64,000 bases of DNA from Diabrotica undecimpunctata (taxonomy: Eukaryota; Arthropoda; Insecta; Coleoptera; Chrysomelidae), in the NCBI RefSeq assembly GCF_040954645.1, contig NC_092807.1, positions 3,348,001-3,412,000 of the forward strand, read 5' to 3'. The notes below the pieces were generated by a model, which was not told the DNA's origin, ran no database searches, and saw only the letters and a list, made by a program, of their open reading frames with translations. How positions within the stretch are numbered: position 1 is the first letter of the stretch; every line of letters begins with the position of its first letter. Of this stretch, positions 10,701 to 22,825 are shown in pieces. The position numbers were made by a program, and so were the translations under genes.

Positions 10701-11310
10701 GGTAAACCAAGAACTTTAAATGCCTGTTGGAAAAAGGTTTGGCTATCATGTATAATGTATAACAAGCAATGCAACTATTCAAATATCGACAGTATCAGAT
10801 GAAATAATTAATTTGGCACATGAAATTGGCGAAGATGGTTTTAACACCTTCAGCCACGATGATATATTATGAATTGCTTGTGGATCTGTGGATGATGCAT
10901 TAAGTGGTCATGATATCATTGATCAAACTTTAGATCTAACTTTAGATAGAATCGCGAGTCTAGAAGATGATAATGATGAGGAAGAAAAACTGCCAAATTA
11001 ATTCGAGAAGGTCTTCAACTTTGCTGTAAATTAGAAAATAATTTTCTTATTAATGACCACAATTCTGAACTAGCCTTTAAATTACAACGTAAGCTACAGA
11101 ACTGCATGTCAGGATATCGTGAGCTACATAAAAAATTACTAGCGTCATCGTCGCAAAGTTTAATTACTGATTACATTGTCAGAAAAGGAATAGCTGCACA
11201 GAAGGAGAATGAAATTTGTGAAAATCGTTTACTGCAAATATCTATTGCAGAGACAGTTTCTTCTGACGATTAAGATGATTTTGAGCCACTTTGCAAACGG
11301 TGCACCATTA
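10700..11310 (+). pseudogene. Pogo/Tigger-like transposase C-terminal relic
   Basis: Plus-strand frames give NACWKKVW near 10715, then EIINLAHEIGEDGFNTFSHDDIL and a run of acidic residues (DRIASLEDDNDEEE). This order (CW..W, LA..IG, DI, acidic stretch) resembles the region after the DDE domain in Tigger/jerky-type transposases. Stops and frameshifts are frequent. No DDE core or terminal repeats were found. Assignment by pattern only. Confidence 0.4.
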
Positions 11311-11515
11311 TCAGATAGCGATAATGATTAAAAATGTAAATGTAAAACTATATGTACCTTTTACTTTCCCATAAAATAAAATTAATTAAGTTTTGAATAC
11401 AGGTTTTTTTAAGCTTTTGTATGAATTTCTTTGAGATATTCGAAGTAATTTATCATGCAGCCTATGTCTATTAATTTCTGCCAACTTCTTTGTTTTTATC
11501 TTGGATTTATGTAAT

Positions 11516-13338
11516 TTTAGAAGGAACTAATTGCAATTGTAAGTAAGCTTGTGGACAGTTGTTTACATCAGGGCAAAGTCCCTAAGAGCTGGAACAACTC
11601 TAAAGTAATCTTATTACACAAGAAAGGTGATAGTCGAAAATTGGAAAACTACAGACCCATCAGCCTACTGTCACACCTGTTTAAAATACTCACCAAAGTC
11701 ATAACTACTCGACTAACAAGGAAATTAGACGAATACCAACAATATGAACAGGCAGGTTTTAGAAAAGGCTATTCAACTTCCGATCACCTGTTAACAACAA
11801 AAATATTAATAGAAAAATGTAACGAATACAAGTTTCCAGTCTTCCTAGCATTTGTAGACTACGAAAAAGCTTTCGATACCATAGAACACACGGCCGTAAT
11901 AAACGCAATGCAAAATTGTAGAATAAAGTATATTCGTTTACCAAATTCCCATCAGTAAACATGAGCACGTGTTGATATTCGATGTCTCATTCGTCAAGAG
12001 GCAATAAAATATAATTTATTACCGTAAGCGAGACAGATTCTCATGTTACAGATCCCAACTTGTGATTATTTTAAATTCTAATTGTATCGTGTTGATTTTT
12101 AAGTTATTATATTGTGTTATATTTATGTTATAGTTATTGTAAGTTATTTACTGGTCGTGTTATTTTTTAGAGTTTAGTTTAATTGTGATATAATGATTAA
12201 ATTTCAAGAAATTCTTACACTAACAGTTTCAAAAGTAAATATTTTTAAAAATCATATGATACATAGGTCGTACATCAGTACGACCCTGTTTGGCTTACAC
12301 GTGGTTCTGTTGACGACTGGGAATTTGTAGAATGAATAGGGTTTAGACAGCAGATATATTAACTTAATAAAAGAAACTATGAACCAAGCTACAGCTACAT
12401 ACTACCTAAATGAAAATGAACACACGAACCCTGTACCATTAAACAGGGGAGTCAAACAGGGAGATACTTTATCACCAAACTTGGAGGACGTTTTTAAAAA
12501 CCTAAATTGGAAATATAAGGGAATAAACATCAATAGCCGCTACCTCAGTAATCTACGATTTGCAGATGACATAATCCTGATGGCTACTGACCTACAAGAA
12601 ATGCAAACCATGCTTTTAGAACTACATACCGAATCTTCTAAAATAGGACTGAAAATGAATTTAAACAAAACAAAAGTCATGCACTCCGAAGACACCGTGA
12701 CAATAATAAACGGTAAAGTTATAGAAAAAGTTGAAGAATATAATACTTAGGACAAAAAATAATACTAAATAGGGAAATTCAAACTGAAGAAATAAAAAGA
12801 AGAAGAAAGTTAGCTTGGGCAGCATTCGGTAAACTGAACTATATACTCAGAAATCAACAAATTCAATTACATCTTAGATCTAAAGTTTTTGATGCATGCA
12901 TTATTCCGATATTAACTTATGCGGCACAAACATGGACAATCACAAAAAAGAATATGAATATACTTAGAGTCACTCAACACGCGATGGAAAGAGCAATGCT
13001 AGGTATATCACTTAAGGACAAGAAAACAAACACATGGATAAGACAGAAAACCAAAGTCACCGATGTGGTGCAAAAATCATTAAAGTTGAAATGGGAATAC
13101 GCTGGACATGTAGCTAGGAGCGATCTAAACAAATGGCACAGATCAATTTTAACCTGGAGACCATACCAACACAAAAGACCCAGAGGCAGACCTCCTATGA
13201 GATGGACAGATGATCTGAAAAGGACTGCCGGGAAAAATTGGCTACAAGTAGCGTACAATAAAAAACAATGGAAAGGAAGACTTGAAGATGCTTATGTTCA
13301 GATGTGGACGTGAATGGCTAGACGAAGAAGAAGAAGGC
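11516..13338 (+). pseudogene. Non-LTR retrotransposon (RTE-like) RT, split by an insertion
   Basis: 5'-truncated LINE pol. The first block (11519-11940) contains KVPKSWNNSKVILLHKKGD, NYRPISLLSHLFKILTKV and the motif A region FVDYEKAFDT. After the insertion (about 11942-12327) the second block has GVKQGDTLSP and LRFADDIILMA (12379-12750). A one-base frameshift near 12745 shifts YLGQKI and the thumb (IIPILTYAAQTW) into the frame ending at 13313 (RPRGRPPMRWTDDL). The 3' tail is GAAGAAGAAGAAGG at about 13322-13336. Catalytic residues are preserved but the reading frame is not. Closely related copies are at 16858-18127 and 41700-43135. Confidence 0.85.
11942..12327. mobile_element. Element of about 386 bp inserted in LINE
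   Basis: Inserted in the RT between RT motif A and KQGD. Its ends, CAAATTCCCATCAGTAAACA... and the inverse of ...GACGACTGGGAATTTG, are imperfect inverted repeats of about 30 bp. A near-duplicate TTGTAGAATRAA occurs at 11916-11927 and 12325-12336, so the inserted segment may be slightly longer than the TIR-bounded part. An internal GGTCGTACATCAGTACGACC is palindromic. No coding capacity; superfamily not assigned. Confidence 0.6.
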
Positions 13339-13406
13339 TACGGAACGTGTCCCTAATTTTTCAAGGCATGAAATGTCTTTTTTTCTGTGGAACGTATCCA
13401 CCGCAT

Positions 13407-13562
13407 CAGTAGCGCACCTAGAATTTTCTTCTAGGGGGGGTTTTGGTTGGGCACCGAAATTTTTTTTATGATGCCACCTGCATTTTGAGTCCTTAAGTGT
13501 CGGAATAGGGTCCTGGGAGGGGTTTTAACCTCCAACCCCCCCCCCCGCTGGGTGCGCCACTG
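13407..13562. mobile_element. hAT-like MITE, 156 bp
   Basis: Terminal inverted repeats CAGTAGCGCACC / GGTGCGCCACTG are flanked by a perfect 8-bp duplication, CACCGCAT, at 13399-13406 and 13563-13570. CAG-type ends with an 8-bp target duplication are the hallmark of hAT transposons. The interior includes a G run and a long C run. Confidence 0.75.
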
Positions 13563-13570
13563 CACCGCAT

Positions 13571-14109
13571 AAAACCAGACCTTACTGTATAATAAACATA
13601 ATAAAAAAGTTCTGTAGTGAAATAGAAAATGTTAGATTTTTCCTAAAAGAGTGAATCTTCGCTAGTTAAAGACTTTTCAGCAACCAATCACGCCCAGTGA
13701 TTTTCCTATATTTTTTAGTGATTTGATATCTTTATTGCTTAATCTATTGGTGTTTAGATTTTTCTGGATCCTAGAACGTTATAAGTATGCTACTGACTGG
13801 TCTATTTCCCGTATTCTGAGTTCGACCTTGACCATGACGATGTTACGAAGTAAGATCTTTTTTCTTGATCGCAAAAAGTGCTTAAATATGTATGAAGGAT
13901 TCGTAGACGGCGTGGTACCGGACCATATCGAATGTGGGCATCTGTATGAGTAAATAATAAGTATGGAATGTCTTTTTGTCCAGTCTGTCTATCAGCTCGA
14001 ATGAAATTTTACGTTTTTTGTAGATTTTATCGTGTAACATGAAAGAAACCATGAATGATATTTTTGTTTGAGTTATTTTGTGAAAATAAAATGCAATGAA
14101 AAGTATATA
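13571..14109. other. No recognised gene
   Basis: AT-rich sequence. The 76-codon frame at 13723-13953 has no recognisable motif. Confidence 0.4.
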
Positions 14110-14111
14110 TA

Positions 14112-16072
<1,961 letters not shown>

Positions 16073-16366
16073 GATATATTACTGAGAAAATTAGGGAGCT
16101 CTATAGAAAATGGATTTGCTTTAATACCGTTCAAATTTGTATGTTTCTATTTAATTTTAAACTGTCTATTCGAATTGCATAATTTTGTACAAAATTATGT
16201 TTCTCGCAGTTTCTTAAAGAATACTTAATTTTAAGAAATTTTATGTCCAGAAAATCTATTGTTATGAGCCGCAATAGGAATGGAATTTCGTAAATCGTAA
16301 GATAAACACTTTCCGTCTACCATTTTGACCACCAAATTAAATCACTTAACTAGTCTTAAATTATTT

Positions 16367-16784
16367 CTTGATAATAATTTCCAGAAAAAAATATACAAGA
16401 GATTTTATTGTATAAATAAATATTTATCACTGATTGGGTGATGGTCCAATTAATTCGCGCAAAGAGATTACTGCCTTTGTGATTATTTTATAATTATTGT
16501 AGTTCGTCAATGCACACTTGATAATAAGTTCCAGAAGAGATTTTATTGTAAAAATAAATATTTATCACTGATTGGGTGATAGTGCAATTAATTTGCGCAA
16601 AGAGATTACTGCCTTTGTGATTATTTTATAATTATTGTAGTTCTTCAATGCACACTTGATAATAAGTTCCAGAAGAAATTTTATTGTAAAAATAAATATT
16701 TATCACTGATTGGGTGATAGTCCAATTAATTTAAGCAGACATTACTTTGTCTTTGTGATTATTTTATAATTATTGTAGTTGATA
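16367..16784. repeat. Tandem repeat, about three units of 138-150 bp
   Basis: Units start at CTTGATAATAA (about 16367, 16517 and 16655) and contain AAATAAATATTTATCACTGA and ATTATTTTATAATTATTGTAG. Spacing is 150 then 138 bp. A related single copy of the last unit and downstream flank occurs at about 58390-58570. Confidence 0.8.
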
Positions 16785-16857
16785 AAAGTATTAGGATATT
16801 GTTGATAAATTGGCAAAACCACGTAGTATCAAATAAGCTTAATCGTATCCGTTTAAT

Positions 16858-18127
16858 CCATCATTCAATCTTCGCTTATTCACTGCTGGACATAGATCTC
16901 CCTCATAATTTTCCATCTATTTCGATCTTGTGCCCCTTGCATCCAATTCCTATGACAACGTTTTAGATCGTCAGTCCAACGTGTTGGTCTACGACCTCTG
17001 CTTCGATAGGCATCATCTCTTGGTCTCCATTCCAGTATCCGCTTTGTCCATCTATTATCTGTCATTCGAGCCACGTGACCTGCCCAGTTCCATAAAAGTG
17101 TTGCTACTCTCTCTACTGCATCAGCCACTCCTGTTCTTTGTCGTAGCTGGCGATTTGGGATTTTGTCTCGTAGTGAAACGCCCAACATAGCACGCTCCAT
17201 CGCCCTTTGACACACATGGATCTTTTGAACTGTTCTCCTTGTCATGGTCAACATTTCCGCACCGTAAGTTAACACTGGTAAAACACACTGATTAAACGTT
17301 TTTCTTTTAAGGCATATTGGTATATCAGACGATTTGAAAATATGGTTCAGCTTGCCCAAGGCTGCCCAAGTCAGTCTTATACGACGGAGAAGCTCAAGGG
17401 TTTGGTTATCTTTTCCTATGCGGATCTCATGACCTAGGTATTTATAGGTCATTACCTGGTCTATGGATCTTGTTCCTACGCATATATCTTCGCTGACTAC
17501 AAGGTTTGTCATCATCTGGGCTTTAGATATATTTATTTTCAATCCCCCTTCTAGCGAGGAAAGGTAGAGCTGATTTAAAAGTTCTTTGGCCTCATCTATC
17601 CTATCAGCTATTAGTACAATATCATCTGCAAACCTTAGATGGCTAAGCTTTTCTTCGTTTATGTTTATGCCCTTGTCGGTCAGTTTTGCCCTTTTACATA
17701 TATATTCCAAAAGCGTAGTGAACAGTTTCGGCGATATGGTGTCCCCCTGGCGTACTCCACATTGTATCGGGAATTTCTGTGTTTGACGATCACCCACTCT
17801 AACACTGGCTGTTGCGTTTTGGTATATGTGTTTAATTATATTTATATACCGATAGTCAATTCGGCATTCTGTCAAGGTTTCCAACATTTTTTGTTGATTT
17901 ACGGTGTTGAATGCCTTTTCATAGTCGACAAATATTAAAGCTAGTGGGTTATTATATTCAGTGCATTTTTCTATAAGATTTTTTATTACGAGTAGGTGAT
18001 CGTTTGTTACATAGCCTTTTCTAAAACCTGCCTGTTCTATGGGCTGATAAAATTCCAATTTATTTTCTAGTCGTTTCGTAATTATTTTTGTAAATAGTTT
18101 ATAAATATGTGAAAGTAGACTTATGAG
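16858..18127 (-). mobile_element. 5'-truncated LINE with 9-bp target-site duplication
   Basis: Flanked by CCGTTTAAT at 16849-16857 and 18128-18136. A related repeat at about 58500-58560 shows the uninterrupted sequence (CGTTTAATTTATAATACATAG), giving an apparent empty site. The 3' end is at the low-coordinate side (tail GATTGAATGATGG). Truncated just before RT motif LISLLSHIYKLF. Confidence 0.85.
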
Positions 18128-18265
18128 CCGTTTAATTATAATAGTTAAATAAATTCTTTTAATTCGGAAAAATAAAATTCTATTATTGAATATTATGCAT
18201 ATTATGTACATACACCATACCGTTGTAGTGTCCAAACTTTCTATAAATATTTTTACTAATGACAA
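16880..18265 (-). CDS. Reverse transcriptase of truncated LINE (461-codon chimeric ORF)
   Basis: Codons up to about 46 derive from the flanking sequence, not the element; the LINE portion begins at LISLLSHIYKLF. RT motifs are FVDYEKAFNTV (first aspartate present), GVRQGDTISP and LRFADDIVLIA, followed by the thumb (VLPVLTYGAE), a WAGHVARM motif and the basic GRRPTRWTDDL tail. No stop interrupts the LINE part. The N-terminal half of pol, including endonuclease, is missing, so it is not autonomous. Same LINE group as 11516-13338 and 41700-43135. Confidence 0.8.
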   Translation of the reverse strand: MSLVKIFIESLDTTTVWCMYIICIIFNNRILFFRIKRIYLTIIIKRLISLLSHIYKLFTKIITKRLENKLEFYQPIEQAGFRKGYVTNDHLLVIKNLIEKCTEYNNPLALIFVDYEKAFNTVNQQKMLETLTECRIDYRYINIIKHIYQNATASVRVGDRQTQKFPIQCGVRQGDTISPKLFTTLLEYICKRAKLTDKGININEEKLSHLRFADDIVLIADRIDEAKELLNQLYLSSLEGGLKINISKAQMMTNLVVSEDICVGTRSIDQVMTYKYLGHEIRIGKDNQTLELLRRIRLTWAALGKLNHIFKSSDIPICLKRKTFNQCVLPVLTYGAEMLTMTRRTVQKIHVCQRAMERAMLGVSLRDKIPNRQLRQRTGVADAVERVATLLWNWAGHVARMTDNRWTKRILEWRPRDDAYRSRGRRPTRWTDDLKRCHRNWMQGAQDRNRWKIMREIYVQQ

Positions 18266-18780
18266 GAAGAGACCATTCCTAGACCAAAATTTGTCCTACG
18301 AAAATTTTTATTTAAGTAATAAGTATTATCTTTATATGAAGTTGACAGTACCATTACAGCTGATAAATTTGATCCTTATTATTTCCAAAGTTTTATCTAA
18401 TGACACATTTATAAACAAACTACTCATATCAAAAGTTTTTGCGTATTTTTTACAAATACATATATGTCACTTTTATTTGCGAATAGTTGTATAATATTTA
18501 CTTAATTTATTACAAGGTGAATCAAGAGTACTGCCAATTAGCCTTAGTTAACACGGTATGTTGTTTGTGTTCACACAAAATTGTGACGACTTTTTCTAAT
18601 TAGTGGTATTTTTCTGCGATAATTTGTTAATTATTGGTTAAAGGTAGTAAATCGTCTGGTAAAGGTAATTATGGAATCATGATATTACTTGTTCTTTACT
18701 ATTAAAGGCACCAGCTTTCAAGAAGGCGACTAAAGTTAGAAGTGTCGTCATAGCTCGATTCCATTAGACACCCAACCAAA
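18140..18780. other. No recognised gene
   Basis: The first ~50 bp continue the repeat interrupted by the LINE. The rest is AT-rich with no recognised feature. Confidence 0.4.
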
Positions 18781-18784
18781 CACA

Positions 18785-18990
18785 GCAAGGATAGATGTGT
18801 GGAAAGATTAGCTGCGCCACCTACCACAATGGAATCCACAGAGGCCTTACAACTTGGCGGAGACTTGAACTGGAAAGTATGGAGGAGCTTAAATAGACTC
18901 AGAGGCGGAGTGGGTAATACCAAAGATAATCTGGCTAGACGGAACTTCCTCGGAGACCTGCCCACTATGCTCGGCTACCTGTACTTTGGA
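18785..18990 (+). pseudogene. Possible C-terminal fragment of a jockey-like LINE
   Basis: The plus strand reads WKVWRSLNRLRGGVGNTKDNL, resembling the W..LNR.R.G.GR....L segment before the terminal zinc-knuckle region in jockey/CR1-type pol proteins. The expected cysteine cluster is not visible downstream. Weak, pattern-based assignment. Confidence 0.35.
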
Positions 18991-19079
18991 AGATCTCCTT
19001 CTGGCGAGGGAAAATGCCGTAAAAGTCGCTCAATTTTGGTCAGAAATTTTTATTTTCAGGCCAAAAAAGTCAATTAAAA

Positions 19080-19447
19080 CACCATTTGAAGCAGTATAAA
19101 AATCATCCGCACAGTCTTCAGGTTGACGAAAAGGCGCAGAGCCTCAGCAGGAGGGCTCTCGGAGTGTAGTCGACTCTAGAAAAACCCGAGAAGAATTGAC
19201 TTTTCTGACCCTACAATAGCCCAGTTCTATACACGCGTGTGTAGTGATTTTAGGGATTTCCAAGTTTGATTTCCAGAATTGGCCAAGGGTAAAAACTTCA
19301 AAGTGGAGCGATGACACTAGTTCAATAATTAAAAATATAACATAAAACCAAAAATAATATTCAAAAATGTGAAAAAATAACTTAAAATTGTTAAAAAAAT
19401 AAAAATATATGAAAAGAATTTGCATGACAATTGTTATTCTACCCATA
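19080..19447. other. No recognised gene
   Basis: No coding or repeat signature recognised; ends at the TIR of the next element. Confidence 0.4.
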
Positions 19448-19449
19448 TA

Positions 19450-21535
19450 TAGTCCATTTCCATCATATTGATCTCACATTATGTATGCAAATCCCTAAAC
19501 TGTTGATACGGGTGACTCAATGAAAAATAGATATTTGTCAACAAGTTTACAGAAGTATATAGGAAAACAATTTTAAATTGAGTATGACCACCAGGTATAA
19601 AGGTTGAAGCAGAATAGAATACAATAGTTTTGAGGGTTATTAATCCCTAAATAAAGTTGCCAGTGTCGGAGTGATGGAGATTAACAGGTACTGATAAATT
19701 TGCAAGAAATTTAAGATGTTTATTTTATTGGTTATATATAAAATAATTTGTGGCCGTAACAGGGGCCGATTTGTAAAAAAATGAATATTATTTAATCAAA
19801 TTCCATTTCAGATTCACTGCTTTCTTCAGAATCTAAGGAATCTTCAACTCCAATGTTAATTATTACCGGTTCCAGCATTGCGTCAGTCATATTATCCAAA
19901 TTCCACATTTTATTTTCTTCCTTGTGAGCATGACTAACAACATTTTTCCAATTTTCTGGAGTTACTTTTGATAAGGAATGTTCTAATAATTGTTGTAAGT
20001 CTTCTAATTTAAAAGTTTTGTTGTTGCGTCCGACTTCACCCTTTACTTGAGACCATATATTTTCTATCGGATTCAGATCACAGTGGTATGGGGGTAAACG
20101 TAAAATAATTACATCACGGTTTAATGCCATTTCATCAATTATATATTTTTTATAAGCTGCTTTATGTTGCCTTACAATAGGTAATAATTCCTTTTTTGTC
20201 GAATTCTCCTTGTACTCAATTGCGTGTTTATCCAACCATTCGATTATCTCTCCTTTTTTCCATGCCGTTGTTGGCAATTTTTCTGCTAGTCTTGAATGGT
20301 AACTATTATCCATGACTATGACAGAATTTTTTGGAATTAAATCCAACATTTGCTCAAAATATTCTTCAAAAACGTCAGCAGTCATTTCCTCGTGGTCTTT
20401 GGTTGATTTTGAGGCAAAACTTAATAATCCACCATTGACAAAACCGTATTCGTTTCCAATATGGGTTATTAAGAGTCTGCGTCCTTTTCCAACGGGAATA
20501 TTGTTTATTCCAGTAGATACACCTTCGATGAATGCCTGAAGGGAACTTTTCACATTTGTATCAACCCATAGATATGGTACAGTATGACCTTCATTTAGCC
20601 AAGTCTCGTCCAAATAAAAAATTGTTTTCCCTTCTTCTCGGTACTTTTTAATAGTTCTTTGATAATCTCGTCTCCAACATACAATGTAATCTTTTTCAAT
20701 TAAAACGGATTTTCTTCTATTCTTTTGCCAACGAAATCCCATCTCTCTCAATAGTCCCCATAATTTCTTGTTGCTTATGATTGGTAACTCTTCGTTTTCT
20801 CTAATTAATGTTTGGATTTTGTCCAATGTTGGAAATTTTTTGTTAAAAAAAAATTAGTGGACGCTGCATCTTATCATGTTTTTATATATTTCTTCAATTT
20901 CCAAGGGTTTACTCCCTCCACTCTTCTTGGGAGATGAAACAGTTCCCTACACTTAACCGGGATAAAACCTGTCAACGTCATTTTTAAATGCAAATAACAA
21001 AATATTGACACCAAAAACGTAGGTAGGTAAGACATGAACAATGTACATCTACAAACTAAATGAAAGATGCAAACACTTTCTAATTTATATTATTGGCATA
21101 AGCTGTAATGTGGCATAAAAACTACTTAAACTATCATTAGTGAAGCCTTATCAGTAATTCCAGGTAATCGTTCAAAGAAGGTATTCTTTTTGTATCAGGC
21201 GATAACTTGTATAGAAAACAATAATCACCTTTAAATTAATGTTTACATTAATTTATTTTGTGAAACATTGAATTCTCTCGTTAATCACCCGTGTATAATT
21301 AATAATAATCGTGTAGCATATATACCGACGTTTTTTACGCACAAAAAAGGTATAGTGAGATTAGTGGACACTTATTTTACAGAAGATTTTTTAAAGATAA
21401 TGAATTGTTGACGGCATCTTAAAATATTAATTTTTTTTATTTATTTCAAAACAAGTATAAGGTGACGCCTATGGTTTTTTGACCTGTTGTGGATTTGCAT
21501 ACATAATGTGCTATCAATATGATGGAAAAAGACTA
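19450..21535. mobile_element. Tc1/mariner-superfamily element with DD82E-like transposase
   Basis: Left end TAGTCCATTTCCATCATATTGAT and right end (inverse) TAGTCTTTTTCCATCATATTGAT extend as inverted repeats of about 45 bp through CACATTATGTATGCAAATCC. TA lies outside each end (19448-19449, 21536-21537). The element is 2086 bp and encloses a minus-strand transposase. It is one of the best-preserved DNA transposons in the window. Confidence 0.82.
19792..20826 (-). CDS. DDE transposase, IS630-Tc1-mariner superfamily
   Basis: The 344-codon frame carries the DDE triad: D73 in IFYLDETW, D173 in VIVMDNSYHS and E255 in CDLNPIENIW. The D-to-E interval is 81 intervening residues, much longer than the 34-41 of common Tc1/mariner families and like the spacing named DD82E (Sailor). 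The C-terminus is acidic and serine-rich (SLDSEESSESEME). Frame similarity continues upstream of the first ATG (NKKFPTLDKI), across a TAA just before FFFNKKFP, into SPKKSGGSKPLEIEEIYKNM near 20935-20880. The N-terminal DNA-binding part is thus either in an upstream exon or broken by this stop. The catalytic domain is uninterrupted. Confidence 0.8.
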   Translation of the reverse strand: MDKIQTLIRENEELPIISNKKLWGLLREMGFRWQKNRRKSVLIEKDYIVCWRRDYQRTIKKYREEGKTIFYLDETWLNEGHTVPYLWVDTNVKSSLQAFIEGVSTGINNIPVGKGRRLLITHIGNEYGFVNGGLLSFASKSTKDHEEMTADVFEEYFEQMLDLIPKNSVIVMDNSYHSRLAEKLPTTAWKKGEIIEWLDKHAIEYKENSTKKELLPIVRQHKAAYKKYIIDEMALNRDVIILRLPPYHCDLNPIENIWSQVKGEVGRNNKTFKLEDLQQLLEHSLSKVTPENWKNVVSHAHKEENKMWNLDNMTDAMLEPVIINIGVEDSLDSEESSESEMEFD

Positions 21536-21537
21536 TA

Positions 21538-22600
21538 ATAATCTGAAACGATTGTTAGATAAATTACAGCGACTGTCTTGGTAAATTCTGATTTTCCTGG
21601 TTCATTTGTTCTAGTCGATGATCTCCAGTTATTATTTTTGTTATTATAGGATATTTACCTTCAAACCTGAAGAAGAAAAGACAGAAGAAGATTGTAGCGT
21701 CAACTTGGAAGGTGAAAGAATGCTACATATTAGAGATATCTTGAGAAGTTGCTAGCGAAAAACAATTTTTTTCTATGTGCTGTATTAAAAAGTAAGAGTT
21801 GAAGTATAAATCAATGCTCAACTATTTACAATTCATCGGATATATAATATGCCAAAATATATTCATTTTACTTAGAACTGTTTCAACATCGCTTCCCTAC
21901 GGATCTTTTGATCAACAACCCACTAAAGCTCGGATATGCCTTTGTTCCCTTTTACCAAAGCGATCCGACAGTTCATTTTAAGTGAATTTGCTACTGTGCG
22001 TCTTTGCTTAGTTTGAATTTCTCATTTCCATGCATATAATATTTAGGAAACATGTTCAAGCGGCAAATAAATACATTGTCAACTTAAAACAGAATTTTTT
22101 ATGTACATTTATTATACTGAGCGGACCAAAACTCTGGAAACGTCTAATTATCTCTTAAAAGTTATACAAAAACAGGGATACACGTATTTTGCAATTTGGA
22201 GATTTGAAATTTGATATTTGTATGTGAGATTTAGCATTTTTCTTATATCATTAGTCACTTTTTTTAAATGCAACACTCTGTATATTGCACCTTATATATA
22301 ACTAAATTTGAACATAATATTTAACAATTTACAATATTGCTAAATTATGAATGTCTATCTAATCTTGTGTTAAAAATGTCATTCATTGATAATTTGACAG
22401 TATCCTAAATGGGTAATTCCAGCAATAATCGACACAAGTCGGTGGGGTCACACCCTCTCCGATTTGGCTGAAATTTTACACGCATGTTGTACTAGACAAA
22501 GAAACATGATTGTCAAATTTTCAGACCTTAATATTCAAAATGGCGGCCGTGGCGCGCTATTGAAGTTTCACGCTTTTTATCAATTTTTTTTCGTGTTTCG
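21538..22600. other. No recognised gene
   Basis: Mixed AT-rich sequence. A GC-richer patch (about 22410-22560) may be an older repeat. Confidence 0.35.
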
Positions 22601-22609
22601 CCGATTTTT

Positions 22610-22763
22610 GAAGTTATACTTCTATACCCACGGTCGGCGTTGGAAATTTGCATGAGAGTGAATCTGTGAAACCATTACATAGGTAAGATAATGAGTAAGA
22701 GAGAGACAGAAGATATATTTTCTCTCTCTTCCTCTCTCGAGAATAAAAATGTTCCTTTTATAT

Positions 22764-22825
<62 letters not shown>

